NCBI GenBank assembly: GCA_934675205.1
Contig: CAKUPQ010000003.1
Location: 240,023-304,022, forward strand
DNA from: an uncultured Flavobacteriaceae bacterium
GTDB lineage: Bacteria > Bacteroidota > Bacteroidia > Flavobacteriales > Flavobacteriaceae
DNA: 64,000 bases
Direction of reading: 5' to 3'
Shown: positions 15,978-24,038 of the stretch, piece after piece
How positions within the stretch are numbered: position 1 is the stretch's first letter
Layout of the letters: every line of letters starts with the position of its first letter
The notes under the pieces: model-generated
Database searches by the model: none
What the model saw: the letters and a program-made list of their open reading frames with translations, nothing else
What the model was told of the DNA's origin: nothing
Made by a program: the position numbers and the translations under genes

Positions 15978-18365
15978 ATGATTTTTAGGCTTTCAATTAC
16001 TTTATTATTTATATTTACGTCTCTTACTTATTCTCAATCCCTCCCGGGTTCTTATGATACAACCTATGGAACAAACGGTATTGTTGGATATACTTTTACC
16101 ATAAATAATATATTCCACGGAGTATCTGTTGCCGATATTCAGGTATTACCCGGAAACAAGTTATTGGCTGTTGGGGTAACTAAAAACGGTTGTTCATCAA
16201 CATGGAATCATTCAGGAATTATTATGAGGCTAAATCATGACGGTTCTTTAGATACAACATTCAATGACGTGGGGTATTCTATGTTTTATGATTATTATTC
16301 TAATAATTATTTTTTTGAAAGCATTATAGCATTCGACAGTAATACTTTTTTTATAATGTCAAGAAATTATTTACTGAAAATAGATGCTGACGGTAATCCG
16401 GATACTTCCTTTGGAGATGACGGTTATTTGTCATTAGACATTGAAGCCTATACTGGAGTTATTACCCAGGATGGAAAAATAATGTTAGGAGGCAGAAAAC
16501 AGAACTCATCAGCACAATGGGAAGTAGCTACCATCCGGATTAATATTGATGGAACTACAGATAACAGCTTTGGGGTTGATGGCTTATTTACAATACCACA
16601 TCAAGTTGGTGCATCAACAGCGTTTAGAGATATATATGTTGACCAACAGAATCGAATTTTACTTGCCTGTCGCAGACAAGTTTCTCAAAATAACGGAAAA
16701 ATCATAGCATTTCGTTTACTTGAAGATGGTTCTTATGATACTTCGTTTTCGGATAATGGTACATACTTTGAAAACGTTCATTATGAGGCACAAAGCCGAA
16801 GTATAATGACTACTCCGGAAGGAAAAATTCTAATTTCAGGGAATGGGAAAATCGGCTCTTGGGACAATTATGGACTTATTTTGATTCAATTAAATGAAGA
16901 TGGTACTCTTGACACAGACTTTGCCGTAAATGGGAGAGTACAACTTCCTATATATAGTGAATCTACAGCTGTTTCCTTGCATATTCTTGAAGATGAAAGT
17001 ATAGTTGTAACAGGAGGATATCAAAGTACTTATATTGCTAAATTTAACAAATTTGGAAATCTTGTTAGTGATTTTGGTGAAAATGGAGTTGTGAATGAAT
17101 TTTTGTTTGATTGGACAGGTTACAATACGCCTTCTAAAGTAACAGGCAACAGAATAATACTTAGTGCAAATACTGCTTTTGCCCATTGTGCCCAACAGAA
17201 GCACGAAGCTCTATTTATGCGATTTTTTTTAGACGATAAAGGCTTGGAAATTACGGCTTTTCCGGCAGAGAACATTTCTGAATGTGATGCTTCGGGAAAT
17301 GGTAGTGAAACAGCAACTTTTGATATTACAATAAATGATGAGTATATAATTGCAGGTCAAAGCGGAGCATCAGTAACTTATCATTTAAGTCAGGAAGATG
17401 CTGATAGCGGAGATAATACAATTAACAATGCAGACGAATTTGTTAATACTTCCAATCCTCAGAATATTTTTGCTCGCATACAAGATTTTGACGGTAATTT
17501 TGACACTACAATATTTACGTTGACTGTTTTAGACCAGCCTACGGTCTATGAACCGGAACCACTTACGCTTTGCGACATTAACGGGAATGGCTATACTTCT
17601 TTTGTGCTTTCTGATAAAAATAACGAAATTACAGGAGGAGTTTCCAATGTAAATGTAACTTATTACCTTTCATTTTCTGATGCACAAGACGAACACCAAC
17701 CTTTGGACGATTTATATTTTGAAAATACACTACCCTATAATCAAACAATATATGCAAGAGTATGGAATCAAGCAACATCTTGTTTCAACATTATTGCATT
17801 AGAATTAAATATTGTCCAGCTATATATAGATTCTGAACCTGAAAATATATTTATAGATGAAGGAGATGGAAACGGTACAGCCACTTTTAATCTTACAATA
17901 AATGAAAGTTTAATGTTAGGTAATCAAAATTCTGATTCTATTCATTTTCAATATTTTGAAAGTTTTATTGATGCACAAAACAATATTGACAGTATATCCA
18001 ATACTTCTCAATATATCAATGTTGAAAATCCACAAACTATTTTTGTAAGAATGATACACACTCAAACAGACGATTGTTTTGAACTAACATCGTTTGAAAT
18101 CGAAACGGATTCTTTCTTAAATGTCTCAAGACCTGAATATAGTTCAATAATGTTGTATCCTAATCCTGCAAACGAAGTATTGTATCTTAATTCCAATGTA
18201 GAAATTGGAGAGGTAAGTATATTTAATATGTTAGGACAAAAATTAAAAATGTCTTCTCATTCAAATAATACTCAAATTGATATATCTCATTTATCTCCGG
18301 GTAATTATTTGCTAAGTGTTTATATTCAAGGAGAAGTTAAAACCTTTAAAATTATTAAACAATAA
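15978..18365 (+). CDS. T9SS-secreted surface protein with delta-60 repeats
   Basis: 795 aa. Signal peptide to about residue 19 (L-T-Y-S-Q-S). Residues about 25-410 contain delta-60-type repeats of the pattern D-G-S-L-D-T-T-F-N-x-x-G, predicted to build a beta-propeller. Residues about 415-690 hold three adhesin-like beta modules, each opening with a C-D-x-x-G-N-G-type turn (E-C-D-A-S-G-N-G-S-E-T, L-C-D-I-N-G-N-G-Y, I-D-E-G-D-G-N-G-T). The last 75 residues start M-L-Y-P-N-P and are a T9SS type A sorting domain. Likely a secreted or surface-anchored protein; the ligand is unknown. Confidence 0.9.
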   Translation: MIFRLSITLLFIFTSLTYSQSLPGSYDTTYGTNGIVGYTFTINNIFHGVSVADIQVLPGNKLLAVGVTKNGCSSTWNHSGIIMRLNHDGSLDTTFNDVGYSMFYDYYSNNYFFESIIAFDSNTFFIMSRNYLLKIDADGNPDTSFGDDGYLSLDIEAYTGVITQDGKIMLGGRKQNSSAQWEVATIRINIDGTTDNSFGVDGLFTIPHQVGASTAFRDIYVDQQNRILLACRRQVSQNNGKIIAFRLLEDGSYDTSFSDNGTYFENVHYEAQSRSIMTTPEGKILISGNGKIGSWDNYGLILIQLNEDGTLDTDFAVNGRVQLPIYSESTAVSLHILEDESIVVTGGYQSTYIAKFNKFGNLVSDFGENGVVNEFLFDWTGYNTPSKVTGNRIILSANTAFAHCAQQKHEALFMRFFLDDKGLEITAFPAENISECDASGNGSETATFDITINDEYIIAGQSGASVTYHLSQEDADSGDNTINNADEFVNTSNPQNIFARIQDFDGNFDTTIFTLTVLDQPTVYEPEPLTLCDINGNGYTSFVLSDKNNEITGGVSNVNVTYYLSFSDAQDEHQPLDDLYFENTLPYNQTIYARVWNQATSCFNIIALELNIVQLYIDSEPENIFIDEGDGNGTATFNLTINESLMLGNQNSDSIHFQYFESFIDAQNNIDSISNTSQYINVENPQTIFVRMIHTQTDDCFELTSFEIETDSFLNVSRPEYSSIMLYPNPANEVLYLNSNVEIGEVSIFNMLGQKLKMSSHSNNTQIDISHLSPGNYLLSVYIQGEVKTFKIIKQ

Positions 18366-18378
18366 AAAACAAAAAAGA

Positions 18379-18416
18379 AACCGTTTCAGTATTAAAATTT
18401 GAAACGGCTTTTTTTA
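18379..18416 (+). terminator. Terminator after the delta-60-repeat gene
   Basis: Stem CCGTTTCA/TGAAACGG with an 11-nt loop, followed by CTTTTTTT. Confidence 0.85.
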
Positions 18417-18476
18417 TTCAAAAAATACTAAACTGTTTTTTTTAGAGTTCCATTTGTGTGAGTATCTTGCTCGTAT

Positions 18477-19226
18477 TTATTCCAAAAAGAAAACAATAGT
18501 ACTTACCACTCTTGCTTTTTGAACGTAAGGTTCTTTGGGGCTTTCGCTGGCTTCTTCGTCATAATAATATTGCCCCACAATAGTAATTTGCCCCTGTGAA
18601 GCGGTTTTTATTTTACCCAACTTTGCCTGTGAATCATTGGCAAACTGTTCCCCCGCAATACGTGCATTTTTGGTGCTTTCGGCTATGAGTTGTGGTTTAA
18701 TCGAATTTAATTCAGGGAAAGAATAATTAGGGATTACATTAGAGGTCAAATCTTTGCTGACCAAATCCAATTTTATCTGAGCAGCTTTGTCTTCTGTGGT
18801 TTTTACTTCTTTCGATTGAACGGTAAGGCTTTGTGAAATGGTATATCGGTCTATTTTTACTTCTACTTCATATCCGTTTCTCCATTGGATTTCGGAATAT
18901 TTTTGTCGGTCAGTTATACCTGTATTGCTTACTGTAATGTCATTTTCATTATATCCGATAGTTTTTAAATAGGTAATAATGTCATTTTTCTTGTCTTCTG
19001 TCTGTTTCATTATGTTTTTCAAATCATCTCCCGAAAATGAAAAATGTAAAGCAATCGTAGCCGAAGTTGCTGTCATATTCATTTCGGCTAATCCTTTTAC
19101 GGTTACTACTCGGTCTTTGTCGCTAAATGTTTTTAGCCCTTTGAAAATAAAAAAACCTAACAATAAAAGTCCTAATACTATCGAAAAGCCTAATATAACT
19201 GATTTTAAAGTGTTTTTGTTTTCCAT
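18477..19226 (-). CDS. SIMPL-domain (DUF541) membrane-anchored protein
   Basis: 249 aa. One N-terminal membrane helix (about residues 9-29) is followed by the SIMPL domain: V-V-T-V-K-G-L-A-E-M-N-M, then a long variable region, and the closing A-R-V-V-S-T-I-V-F-F-L-E strand. The domain should lie in the periplasm. SIMPL proteins are associated with envelope and oxidative-stress phenotypes, but their mechanism is unknown. It borders the accessory array on its 5' side, and no repeat element is found at its 3' end, so I treat it as chromosomal backbone. Confidence 0.88.
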   Translation of the reverse strand: MENKNTLKSVILGFSIVLGLLLLGFFIFKGLKTFSDKDRVVTVKGLAEMNMTATSATIALHFSFSGDDLKNIMKQTEDKKNDIITYLKTIGYNENDITVSNTGITDRQKYSEIQWRNGYEVEVKIDRYTISQSLTVQSKEVKTTEDKAAQIKLDLVSKDLTSNVIPNYSFPELNSIKPQLIAESTKNARIAGEQFANDSQAKLGKIKTASQGQITIVGQYYYDEEASESPKEPYVQKARVVSTIVFFLE

Positions 19227-19356
19227 AATGAAAAAGATTGTTTGTTATTTCATAAATTAACGTATGATTTCTTCCTTTATTGTAGAGGATGACCATACGA
19301 AAGTTTCAATTTAGATGACACGTAGCCAAAGCCAATTTCTATTTACTAAATTTAAA

Positions 19357-19450
19357 CAAAAAGCCAATAAAATTGGCTTTTGGCGACTTAAAATGCACAA
19401 AAGTTTAACTTAGCACTTAACCCGTCATTTTGAAAACCCTTGTTAGTTGC
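19357..19450 (-). repeat. attC-like element A (end of cassette 3)
   Basis: Read on the minus strand, this element follows the hydrolase stop and begins with GCAACTAAC (plus-strand GTTAGTTGC, 19442-19450). That is exactly complementary to the start of the same cassette at 20433-20441. Its interior matches element B closely (shared GGCTTTTG, GCACAAAA, CACTTAA, CCCG). An extra perfect hairpin (AAAAGCCAAT/ATTGGCTTTT) lies at its far end. The outer R'-like end is degenerate (GTTTAAAT). Confidence 0.6.
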
Positions 19451-19455
19451 TGGCG

Positions 19456-20391
19456 TTATCTATGATTTAGTAACCAACTAATTAGTTCGTCATTATCCAC
19501 AATACTCCAAGAATGCGGATGTCTGATGTTGTTAGGTTTTATGTAGCCTTTATTTTGTGATGTTATTAATTCTGCGTTTTTATTTCCAAGTTGATTTAGT
19601 TCATTAATCATTGCAGAACAATCTATTGCGTTCATACTTGTTAAGTCTGCATTTATTTCCTTTAAGCACCATTCTATATCTGGTTCTGTGTAAATTCTTA
19701 AAGGTATATTAGTCAATTTTTTTATTGCGGTTTGATTGGTATCTGAATATGAGTAAGGCGAAAGATTGTAATATTCCGTAAGATTAGTTGTTGGATTTCC
19801 TCCAGTTTCTTTTTCAAGTCTGTTAATTATATAGCTGTTTTCTTGATTGGCTTCATTCTCTTTTGAAAGTCTTATATCTCTTTTTACTGAATTGTATAAT
19901 CTTTCAAAGTCGAGTGGTGGGTCAATCGCAAAAATAGCAGTAGGTTTAATTGTAGCGTTTTCAGCATATTTTATTGCACAACTTCCACCAATTGAAAATC
20001 CTCCAACGTAAAATTTTTGATCAATAAGTTTGTGTTTTGAATTTACGTCTTTTAGAATTTTGTCAAAAGTTTGTTGGCTTAAACTGTCAACACCAAAAGA
20101 TAAAACACCATCTTGAAAAGTTGGAATAATTGTTAATATACCATTTTGAGCTAACTTGCTTGGCAAATCTGTCTGTTGTAAAACATTTTCTGCTGTTTCT
20201 CCAAAACCTGGAACAAGAAATAAATATCCATTCCAAGGAAGTTTTGGAGGATGAATAATTGTATAACAACTCTTAGTTGTGTCTGTTTTGTCTAAATATA
20301 CTTTCTCAATTTTTAGATTTATTGTTGTTTGAGAATTGCAACTAATTGTAAAAATTGAAAATGTCAATAATATGAATAAAAGTCTTGTCAT
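19456..20391 (-). CDS. Lipoprotein alpha/beta hydrolase (cassette gene)
   Basis: 311 aa. Signal peptide with lipobox F-T-I-S-C (Cys18) predicts an exported lipid-anchored enzyme. The alpha/beta-hydrolase fold is indicated by the oxyanion region L-V-P-G-F-G-E-T, the nucleophile elbow G-G-F-S-I-G-G (Ser near residue 154), a probable acidic residue in Y-T-E-P-D-I-E-W, and the catalytic His in R-H-P-H-S-W. The substrate is unknown; an esterase or peptidase is most likely. It is flanked by matching GTTAGTTGC/GCAACTAAC ends and two attC-like elements, so it looks like one mobile unit. Confidence 0.82.
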   Translation of the reverse strand: MTRLLFILLTFSIFTISCNSQTTINLKIEKVYLDKTDTTKSCYTIIHPPKLPWNGYLFLVPGFGETAENVLQQTDLPSKLAQNGILTIIPTFQDGVLSFGVDSLSQQTFDKILKDVNSKHKLIDQKFYVGGFSIGGSCAIKYAENATIKPTAIFAIDPPLDFERLYNSVKRDIRLSKENEANQENSYIINRLEKETGGNPTTNLTEYYNLSPYSYSDTNQTAIKKLTNIPLRIYTEPDIEWCLKEINADLTSMNAIDCSAMINELNQLGNKNAELITSQNKGYIKPNNIRHPHSWSIVDNDELISWLLNHR

Positions 20392-20432
20392 TCTTTTGTG
20401 TTTTTTGTTTTTAGGAGTGTCATTCTACGTTT

Positions 20433-20525
20433 GCAACTAACGTTTTGGGGCTTTTGCGGATTACGAAGCACAAAACTTCAACTTATCACTTAATCCCGCA
20501 TTTCGCCAAGCCTTTGTTGGCTGTA
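20433..20525 (-). repeat. attC-like element B (between cassettes 2 and 3)
   Basis: An imperfect palindrome. The left end GCAACTAACG, GGGGCTTTTGCGGATTA pairs with the right side TAATCCCGCATTTCGCCAAGCC, around a loop containing GCACAAAACTTCAACTTA. The right end GTTGGCTGTA (20516-20525) is complementary, with one mismatch, to the start of the next unit (TACAGCTAAC, 21012-21021). Confidence 0.65.
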
Positions 20526-20529
20526 GTTT

Positions 20530-21003
20530 TTATTTCGTCAGTAATTTAACTTCAGGAAAATATTCCACAAACTTTTTCTCAATTTCTTTGTCTTTAAATT
20601 TTACAATTGTTGAAGTCCCGTCAAAACATATAATTTCTATTTCAGATTCTTCATTTAAAAATTCTGTTGGTTTTACCCAAATATTGGGATTACCGTCAGC
20701 AAAAGGTAATTCATCTAACCTAATATTTGGTATTTCATTTTTAAAGGCACAGAAAACACCCCAAACAAATTGAACATTTCTTTCGGTAATCATATTTAAA
20801 AATTGAATACCTGTAAACTTTATTTCTTTGTCTTTAAAATTAAGTTGTTTTATTCCTCCTTTTTGATCGTAATCATATATTAAATAATCCTGATTTGTTA
20901 AAAGCCAATTGTAATTCGCTATATAATTCAGGATAGGTTTTAATAAAGTGTTTAAATCAGTATGAAACTCTAATTTATCTGATTCTCTAATTATGTATGT
21001 CAT
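20530..21003 (-). CDS. Hypothetical protein, 157 aa (cassette gene)
   Basis: Not recognised. A soluble, acidic, tryptophan-containing protein without signal peptide or membrane segment. Notable stretches are N-Y-N-W-L-L-T-N-Q-D-Y-L-I-Y-D-Y and I-I-C-F-D-G-T-S-T-I-V-K-F. The mix of beta strands and short helices resembles small immunity or effector-like cassette proteins, but no family match can be claimed. It fills the whole interval between two attC-like elements (4 nt after one, 8 nt before the other), as a one-gene integron cassette would. Confidence 0.6.
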   Translation of the reverse strand: MTYIIRESDKLEFHTDLNTLLKPILNYIANYNWLLTNQDYLIYDYDQKGGIKQLNFKDKEIKFTGIQFLNMITERNVQFVWGVFCAFKNEIPNIRLDELPFADGNPNIWVKPTEFLNEESEIEIICFDGTSTIVKFKDKEIEKKFVEYFPEVKLLTK

Positions 21004-21011
21004 TTTAAAAT

Positions 21012-21153
21012 TACAGCTAACGGTTTACGGCTTTGCGATGTGGCGGCATTTTAGCACCAAAGCTCAATAGGATTACATCTGTTGAACCTTCTACAAATTC
21101 TTCATAGTAGCACTTCACCCGCCATATTGCAAAACCGCTGTTATATGCTGTGG
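21012..21153 (-). repeat. attC-like element C (between cassettes 1 and 2)
   Basis: The longest copy. The left arm (TACAGCTAACGG, then CGGCTTTGCGATGTGGCGG) pairs imperfectly with the right arm (CCGCCATATTGCAAAACCG, then CTGTTATATGCTGTGG). The loop of about 60 nt again contains AGCACCAAAGCT and TAGCACTTCACCCG, as in elements A and B. The right end GTTATATGCTGTGG (21140-21153) pairs, with one mismatch, with CCATAGCATATAAC at 23934-23947, the far edge of the redox operon. Confidence 0.65.
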
Positions 21154-21187
21154 TTTTTATGAAATTTATCTGTTTCGGTATTTTGGT

Positions 21188-21571
21188 TTATTTTTCTACC
21201 ACTTCCGAAGTTGCAAATTCTTCCATTTTGATTATGAGATTATTTTCCACGGTATAAATTTGCACCCATTTTTGTTTCAGTTCTTTACCGCTTCTTTTTA
21301 CTCGTTGATGTTCATTGCCAAGAATGACCACAACATTGTCCTGAATAATAAATTGTTCCGCTTCAAATTTAAGCACTTCTGTTCCATTAAGAATGGCGGT
21401 AAAGAATTTCCGAACCCCTTCTTTTCCTTGGTATTCTCCTTTTGGAATAATCTGTGTACCGTGGTAAATCCATAAGGTATCTTCGGAAACTGTTTCCAAC
21501 AGTGCTTCTACATCGCCTGCCGAAAATGCTGACAGCATTTTATCGACAACTATTTTTGGTGATTTTTCCAT
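21188..21571 (-). CDS. SnoaL/NTF2-like nuclear transport factor 2 family protein
   Basis: 127 aa, the usual size of a single NTF2-like cone fold. It opens with a helix (V-V-D-K-M-L-S-A-F-S-A-G-D-V-E-A-L-L-E-T-V-S-E-D), followed by W-I-Y-H-G-T-Q-I-I-P-K-G-E-Y-Q-G-K-E-G-V-R-K-F-F, typical of SnoaL-like proteins. Such proteins bind or isomerise small hydrophobic molecules; the substrate here is unknown. Last gene of the redox operon, 12 nt after the thioredoxin-like gene. Confidence 0.85.
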   Translation of the reverse strand: MEKSPKIVVDKMLSAFSAGDVEALLETVSEDTLWIYHGTQIIPKGEYQGKEGVRKFFTAILNGTEVLKFEAEQFIIQDNVVVILGNEHQRVKRSGKELKQKWVQIYTVENNLIIKMEEFATSEVVEK

Positions 21572-21583
21572 AATTTTGACTTT

Positions 21584-22153
21584 TTAGTTACTGATTTTTT
21601 CAAGTATTTCGTTGATTTCTCTTTGAATATCCTTTCCTTTATTGGCATTATACCAATTTTGGATTTCGGTTTTTATCTTTTCAAAATCCGCTTTTTCATT
21701 GAGTAAATCTGCATACATTTTCTGGCAATCTTTAGGTCTTGGTCCCCAAGTCACTAAGTTCTTACCTTCGGTATTTCTTATAATCAATTTAGGGATAGAT
21801 TTTGTGCCATTAGTCAAATATTGGTCAATAAGAAATGGCTCTTTATCTCTTAAAACATAGGAGATATTAATCTTGTCATTTTCCTTTGCCATCAATTCCA
21901 AGAAAGGAATATTGTGTGCTGCATCGCCACACCAAGGTTCTGTGATCACAATCCATTCTTGGGCTTGTGTTAACTTTCCGATGGTTTCTTTCAATTCATC
22001 AGACAATTTCCCAGTCTTCAGCCATCGATTCATTCGAGACCAATTGAGTTTGGTATAATTGATATATTCCGCTTGGTCGTATGGTGCAGATTGTTGAGCA
22101 CTATCTTTAGAAATGATGCTATCGAAATAAGCTCTGTATTCTTGAAAATTCAT
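21584..22153 (-). CDS. Thioredoxin-fold protein with single-Cys W-C-G-D motif
   Basis: 189 aa. The thioredoxin-like core sits in the middle (I-V-I-T-E-P-W-C-G-D-A-A-H, then I-P-K-L-I-I-R-N). The active site has only the first Cys: W-C-G-D replaces W-C-x-x-C, as in the Thioredoxin_9 group common in Bacteroidota. It therefore cannot form a classical CxxC disulfide alone and may act as a monothiol reductase or adaptor. No signal peptide. Second-last gene of the DoxX/DsbA/Trx/NTF2 operon. Confidence 0.85.
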   Translation of the reverse strand: MNFQEYRAYFDSIISKDSAQQSAPYDQAEYINYTKLNWSRMNRWLKTGKLSDELKETIGKLTQAQEWIVITEPWCGDAAHNIPFLELMAKENDKINISYVLRDKEPFLIDQYLTNGTKSIPKLIIRNTEGKNLVTWGPRPKDCQKMYADLLNEKADFEKIKTEIQNWYNANKGKDIQREINEILEKISN

Positions 22154-22172
22154 AGTTTTTTTTAAAATTTAA

Positions 22173-23006
22173 TTACTCACACTTACCGTCTGTGTTACAA
22201 CTTTGTCCCTCAATAATTTCAAATTGACTTTTAGGGTTTAACTTTCTCCATTCGGCGAATGATTTTTCCAATGTTTCTAAAAATACTTGTGGTGGCTGTG
22301 CGCCAGACACCGCATATTTTCTGTCAATGACAAAGAATGGAACACCGCTAACACCAATTTGTTGTGCTTCCTGAATGTCGTTTTTTACAAGTTGAGCATA
22401 CTTTTCATCTGTAAATGCTACTTGTAATTCTTGCTCGTCTAAACCAATTTCTTTGCCTAATTGGGTTAGTGTAGTAATGTCAGCAATGTTTTTTCCTTCC
22501 GTAAAGAACGCTTTAAACAATCGTTCTTCTGCTTCGTTGCCTAGGTTTTTTGTTTTGGCAAATTGTATCAATAAATGTGCTTTGTGCGAACTCACCATTA
22601 AGGCTTTGTCAAAATGATAATCTAAACCTGCTTGTTTGGCAGATTGCGCCACGTTAGCCAATGTGCTTTTTGCTTGTTCTAAACTAATTCCTTTCCGTTT
22701 TACCAAGTAATCTTCGTAAGTTTCACTCGCAACTTCGGGAATAGTTGGGTCTAATTGATAACTTTTCCAAATCACTTCAATGTCTTCTTTGTCAGCAAAC
22801 TGTGCCATTGCTGTTTCAAAATTTCTTTTTCCGATGTAACAAAAAGGACACATTACATCACTCCAAATTTCTATTTTCATTTTATGTTCTGTTTTTATTG
22901 TTTTCAAATTTTCTGTCGGAATTTCTTTTGTCGATTGTGTTTGTCCATTGCAAGCCGTGATGCTCAAAAAACTACAAACAAACAAAATATATTGATATTT
23001 AAACAT
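22173..23006 (-). CDS. DsbA-family (FrnE-like) oxidoreductase with lipoprotein leader
   Basis: 277 aa. The catalytic domain begins at residue 43, M-K-I-E-I-W-S-D-V-M-C-P-F-C-Y-I-G, the standard FrnE opening with a C-P-F-C active site, and extends to about residue 255 (G-V-S-G-V-P-F-F-V). FrnE-type proteins are normally cytoplasmic and start at that Met. Here 42 extra residues include a signal peptide and lipobox (I-T-A-C), so the enzyme is probably exported and lipid-anchored. An internal start at 22880 could also give a cytoplasmic form. The end carries a C-N-T-D-G-K-C pair. Overlaps the DoxX gene by 8 nt. Confidence 0.88.
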   Translation of the reverse strand: MFKYQYILFVCSFLSITACNGQTQSTKEIPTENLKTIKTEHKMKIEIWSDVMCPFCYIGKRNFETAMAQFADKEDIEVIWKSYQLDPTIPEVASETYEDYLVKRKGISLEQAKSTLANVAQSAKQAGLDYHFDKALMVSSHKAHLLIQFAKTKNLGNEAEERLFKAFFTEGKNIADITTLTQLGKEIGLDEQELQVAFTDEKYAQLVKNDIQEAQQIGVSGVPFFVIDRKYAVSGAQPPQVFLETLEKSFAEWRKLNPKSQFEIIEGQSCNTDGKCE

Positions 23007-23379
23007 CTTGTTTTCTATTTTCTAATTTTATAAAGCTGTAATAAGATAAGGCAAGAGCAATAATCGAAAATACCAAAAAGCTGTAAGCATTGTAATCCAT
23101 AACTATATGTGCAATTATTGCTGAAACTAAATTGATTGTAAAACCTACATAAGCGAAATTTTTCATCCATTTAGGAACAAATGGAAGTATTAAAGCCAAA
23201 GCCCCTAATATTTTTGCGATAGCTAATTCAATTCTGAAATAGTCTTCTGTAAATCCAAGTCCAGCAAAAGCTCCTTCTATTCCAGAGGATGTTAAGTAGC
23301 CATAACCACTAAAAATCATAGCTGCCGAGAATAAACCAGTGCTTACCCAATAAATAATTTTGTTTGTTTTCGTATTCAT
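22999..23379 (-). CDS. DoxX-family membrane protein
   Basis: 126 aa with four membrane helices and the DoxX pattern: G-L-F-S-A-A-M-I-F-S-G near the start, then E-L-A-I-A-K-I-L-G-A-L-A-L-I-L-P, and a final helix ending in a basic tail. DoxX-like proteins are linked to quinone or thiol redox in the membrane. It is the first gene of the operon with the DsbA-, Trx- and NTF2-like genes. It is divergent from the HxlR regulator, with a GTTTC/GAAAC-rich control region between them. Confidence 0.88.
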   Translation of the reverse strand: MNTKTNKIIYWVSTGLFSAAMIFSGYGYLTSSGIEGAFAGLGFTEDYFRIELAIAKILGALALILPFVPKWMKNFAYVGFTINLVSAIIAHIVMDYNAYSFLVFSIIALALSYYSFIKLENRKQDV

Positions 23380-23424
23380 TTTAAACTCATTTAATTGATT
23401 ATTTAATGCAAATTTACAACACCA

Positions 23425-23482
23425 TTAGTTTCTTTTCACTATAAGTTTCCTTTTGGAAAGTAGTTTCATTTAGGAAACTAAT
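23425..23482. promoter_or_regulatory. Divergent control region with GTTTC/GAAAC repeats, probable HxlR operator
   Basis: The DoxX-hxlR intergenic region holds TTAGTTTC (23425), AGTTTCC-TTTTGGAAA (23444-23459), TAGTTTC (23461) and GGAAACTAA (23473-23481). These nested inverted and direct GTTTC motifs suit a dimeric winged-helix protein. A -7 box TATCTTTG for the regulator follows at 23495-23502. Confidence 0.6.
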
Positions 23483-23527
23483 AGGCTATTTTTTTATCTT
23501 TGTAGCGAAAAACAGAAAGTGTCAGCA

Positions 23528-23893
23528 ATGAAAAAGTTACCAGTAATAAACAATAACGAAGCCTGTCAAACAAGGATTGCAGGAATAAAGGATACGATGG
23601 AAGTGCTGTCAGGTAAATGGAAGTTCCATATTTTAGGAACACTGATGCAAGGAAATAAAGTTCGTTTTATGGACTTATTAAGGGAAGTAGAGGGAATTGG
23701 AACAAAAATGTTGTCGAAAGAGTTACAAGATTTGGAGATGAACCATTTGATAAGTCGGACGGTTTTAAATACCAAACCCGTTACGGTAGAATATCAGATT
23801 ACTGATTTTGGTAAAACCCTTGAACCTATTATCGATGAAATTGCAAAGTGGGGAATTGCCTATCGAGATTTTGTTTACAATAAAAATAAATAG
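23528..23893 (+). CDS. HxlR-family transcriptional regulator
   Basis: About 121 aa from ATG 23528 (a GTG 9 nt upstream is possible). The HxlR hallmark Cys is near the N-terminus (N-N-E-A-C-Q-T-R), followed by L-S-G-K-W-K-F-H-I-L-G-T-L and M-L-S-K-E-L-Q-D-L-E of the winged helix. Several HxlR proteins sense quinones, aldehydes or thiol stress through this Cys. That fits the divergent operon of redox proteins, its probable target. It lies in the same cassette-like unit, facing the opposite way, which is rare for integron cassettes. Confidence 0.92.
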   Translation: MKKLPVINNNEACQTRIAGIKDTMEVLSGKWKFHILGTLMQGNKVRFMDLLREVEGIGTKMLSKELQDLEMNHLISRTVLNTKPVTVEYQITDFGKTLEPIIDEIAKWGIAYRDFVYNKNK

Positions 23894-23933
23894 TCTTTGG
23901 TTAGAAGTTTTGTTGTAATGCCGGGGTTTCTTA

Positions 23934-23947
23934 CCATAGCATATAAC
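23934..23947 (-). repeat. Outer end of cassette 1
   Basis: CCATAGCATATAAC is the inverse complement, with one mismatch, of GTTATATGCTGTGG at 21140-21153. In integron terms this is the first R' (G^TTATATGCT) of the array, read on the minus strand. No further attC-like DNA and no integrase gene lies to its right; the acyl-CoA dehydrogenase terminator follows. Confidence 0.5.
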
Positions 23948-23984
23948 TCATAAATATATGCAATATTACAAAATTTTTAATAAA

Positions 23985-24013
23985 AAAAACGAGAACATCA
24001 CTGCTCTCGTTTT
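23985..24013 (-). terminator. Terminator of the acyl-CoA dehydrogenase operon
   Basis: Stem AAAACGAGA/TCTCGTTTT with an 11-nt loop, followed on the minus strand by a run of T. It lies 25 nt past the stop of the last beta-oxidation gene. Confidence 0.8.
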
Positions 24014-24038
24014 CCCAAATTTAACCACTAAATTTAAT

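Noticed and set aside
18477..19226. SIMPL gene as a fourth cassette
   Set aside because: No attC-like palindrome is found at its 3' end, and the boundary between it and element A is degenerate.
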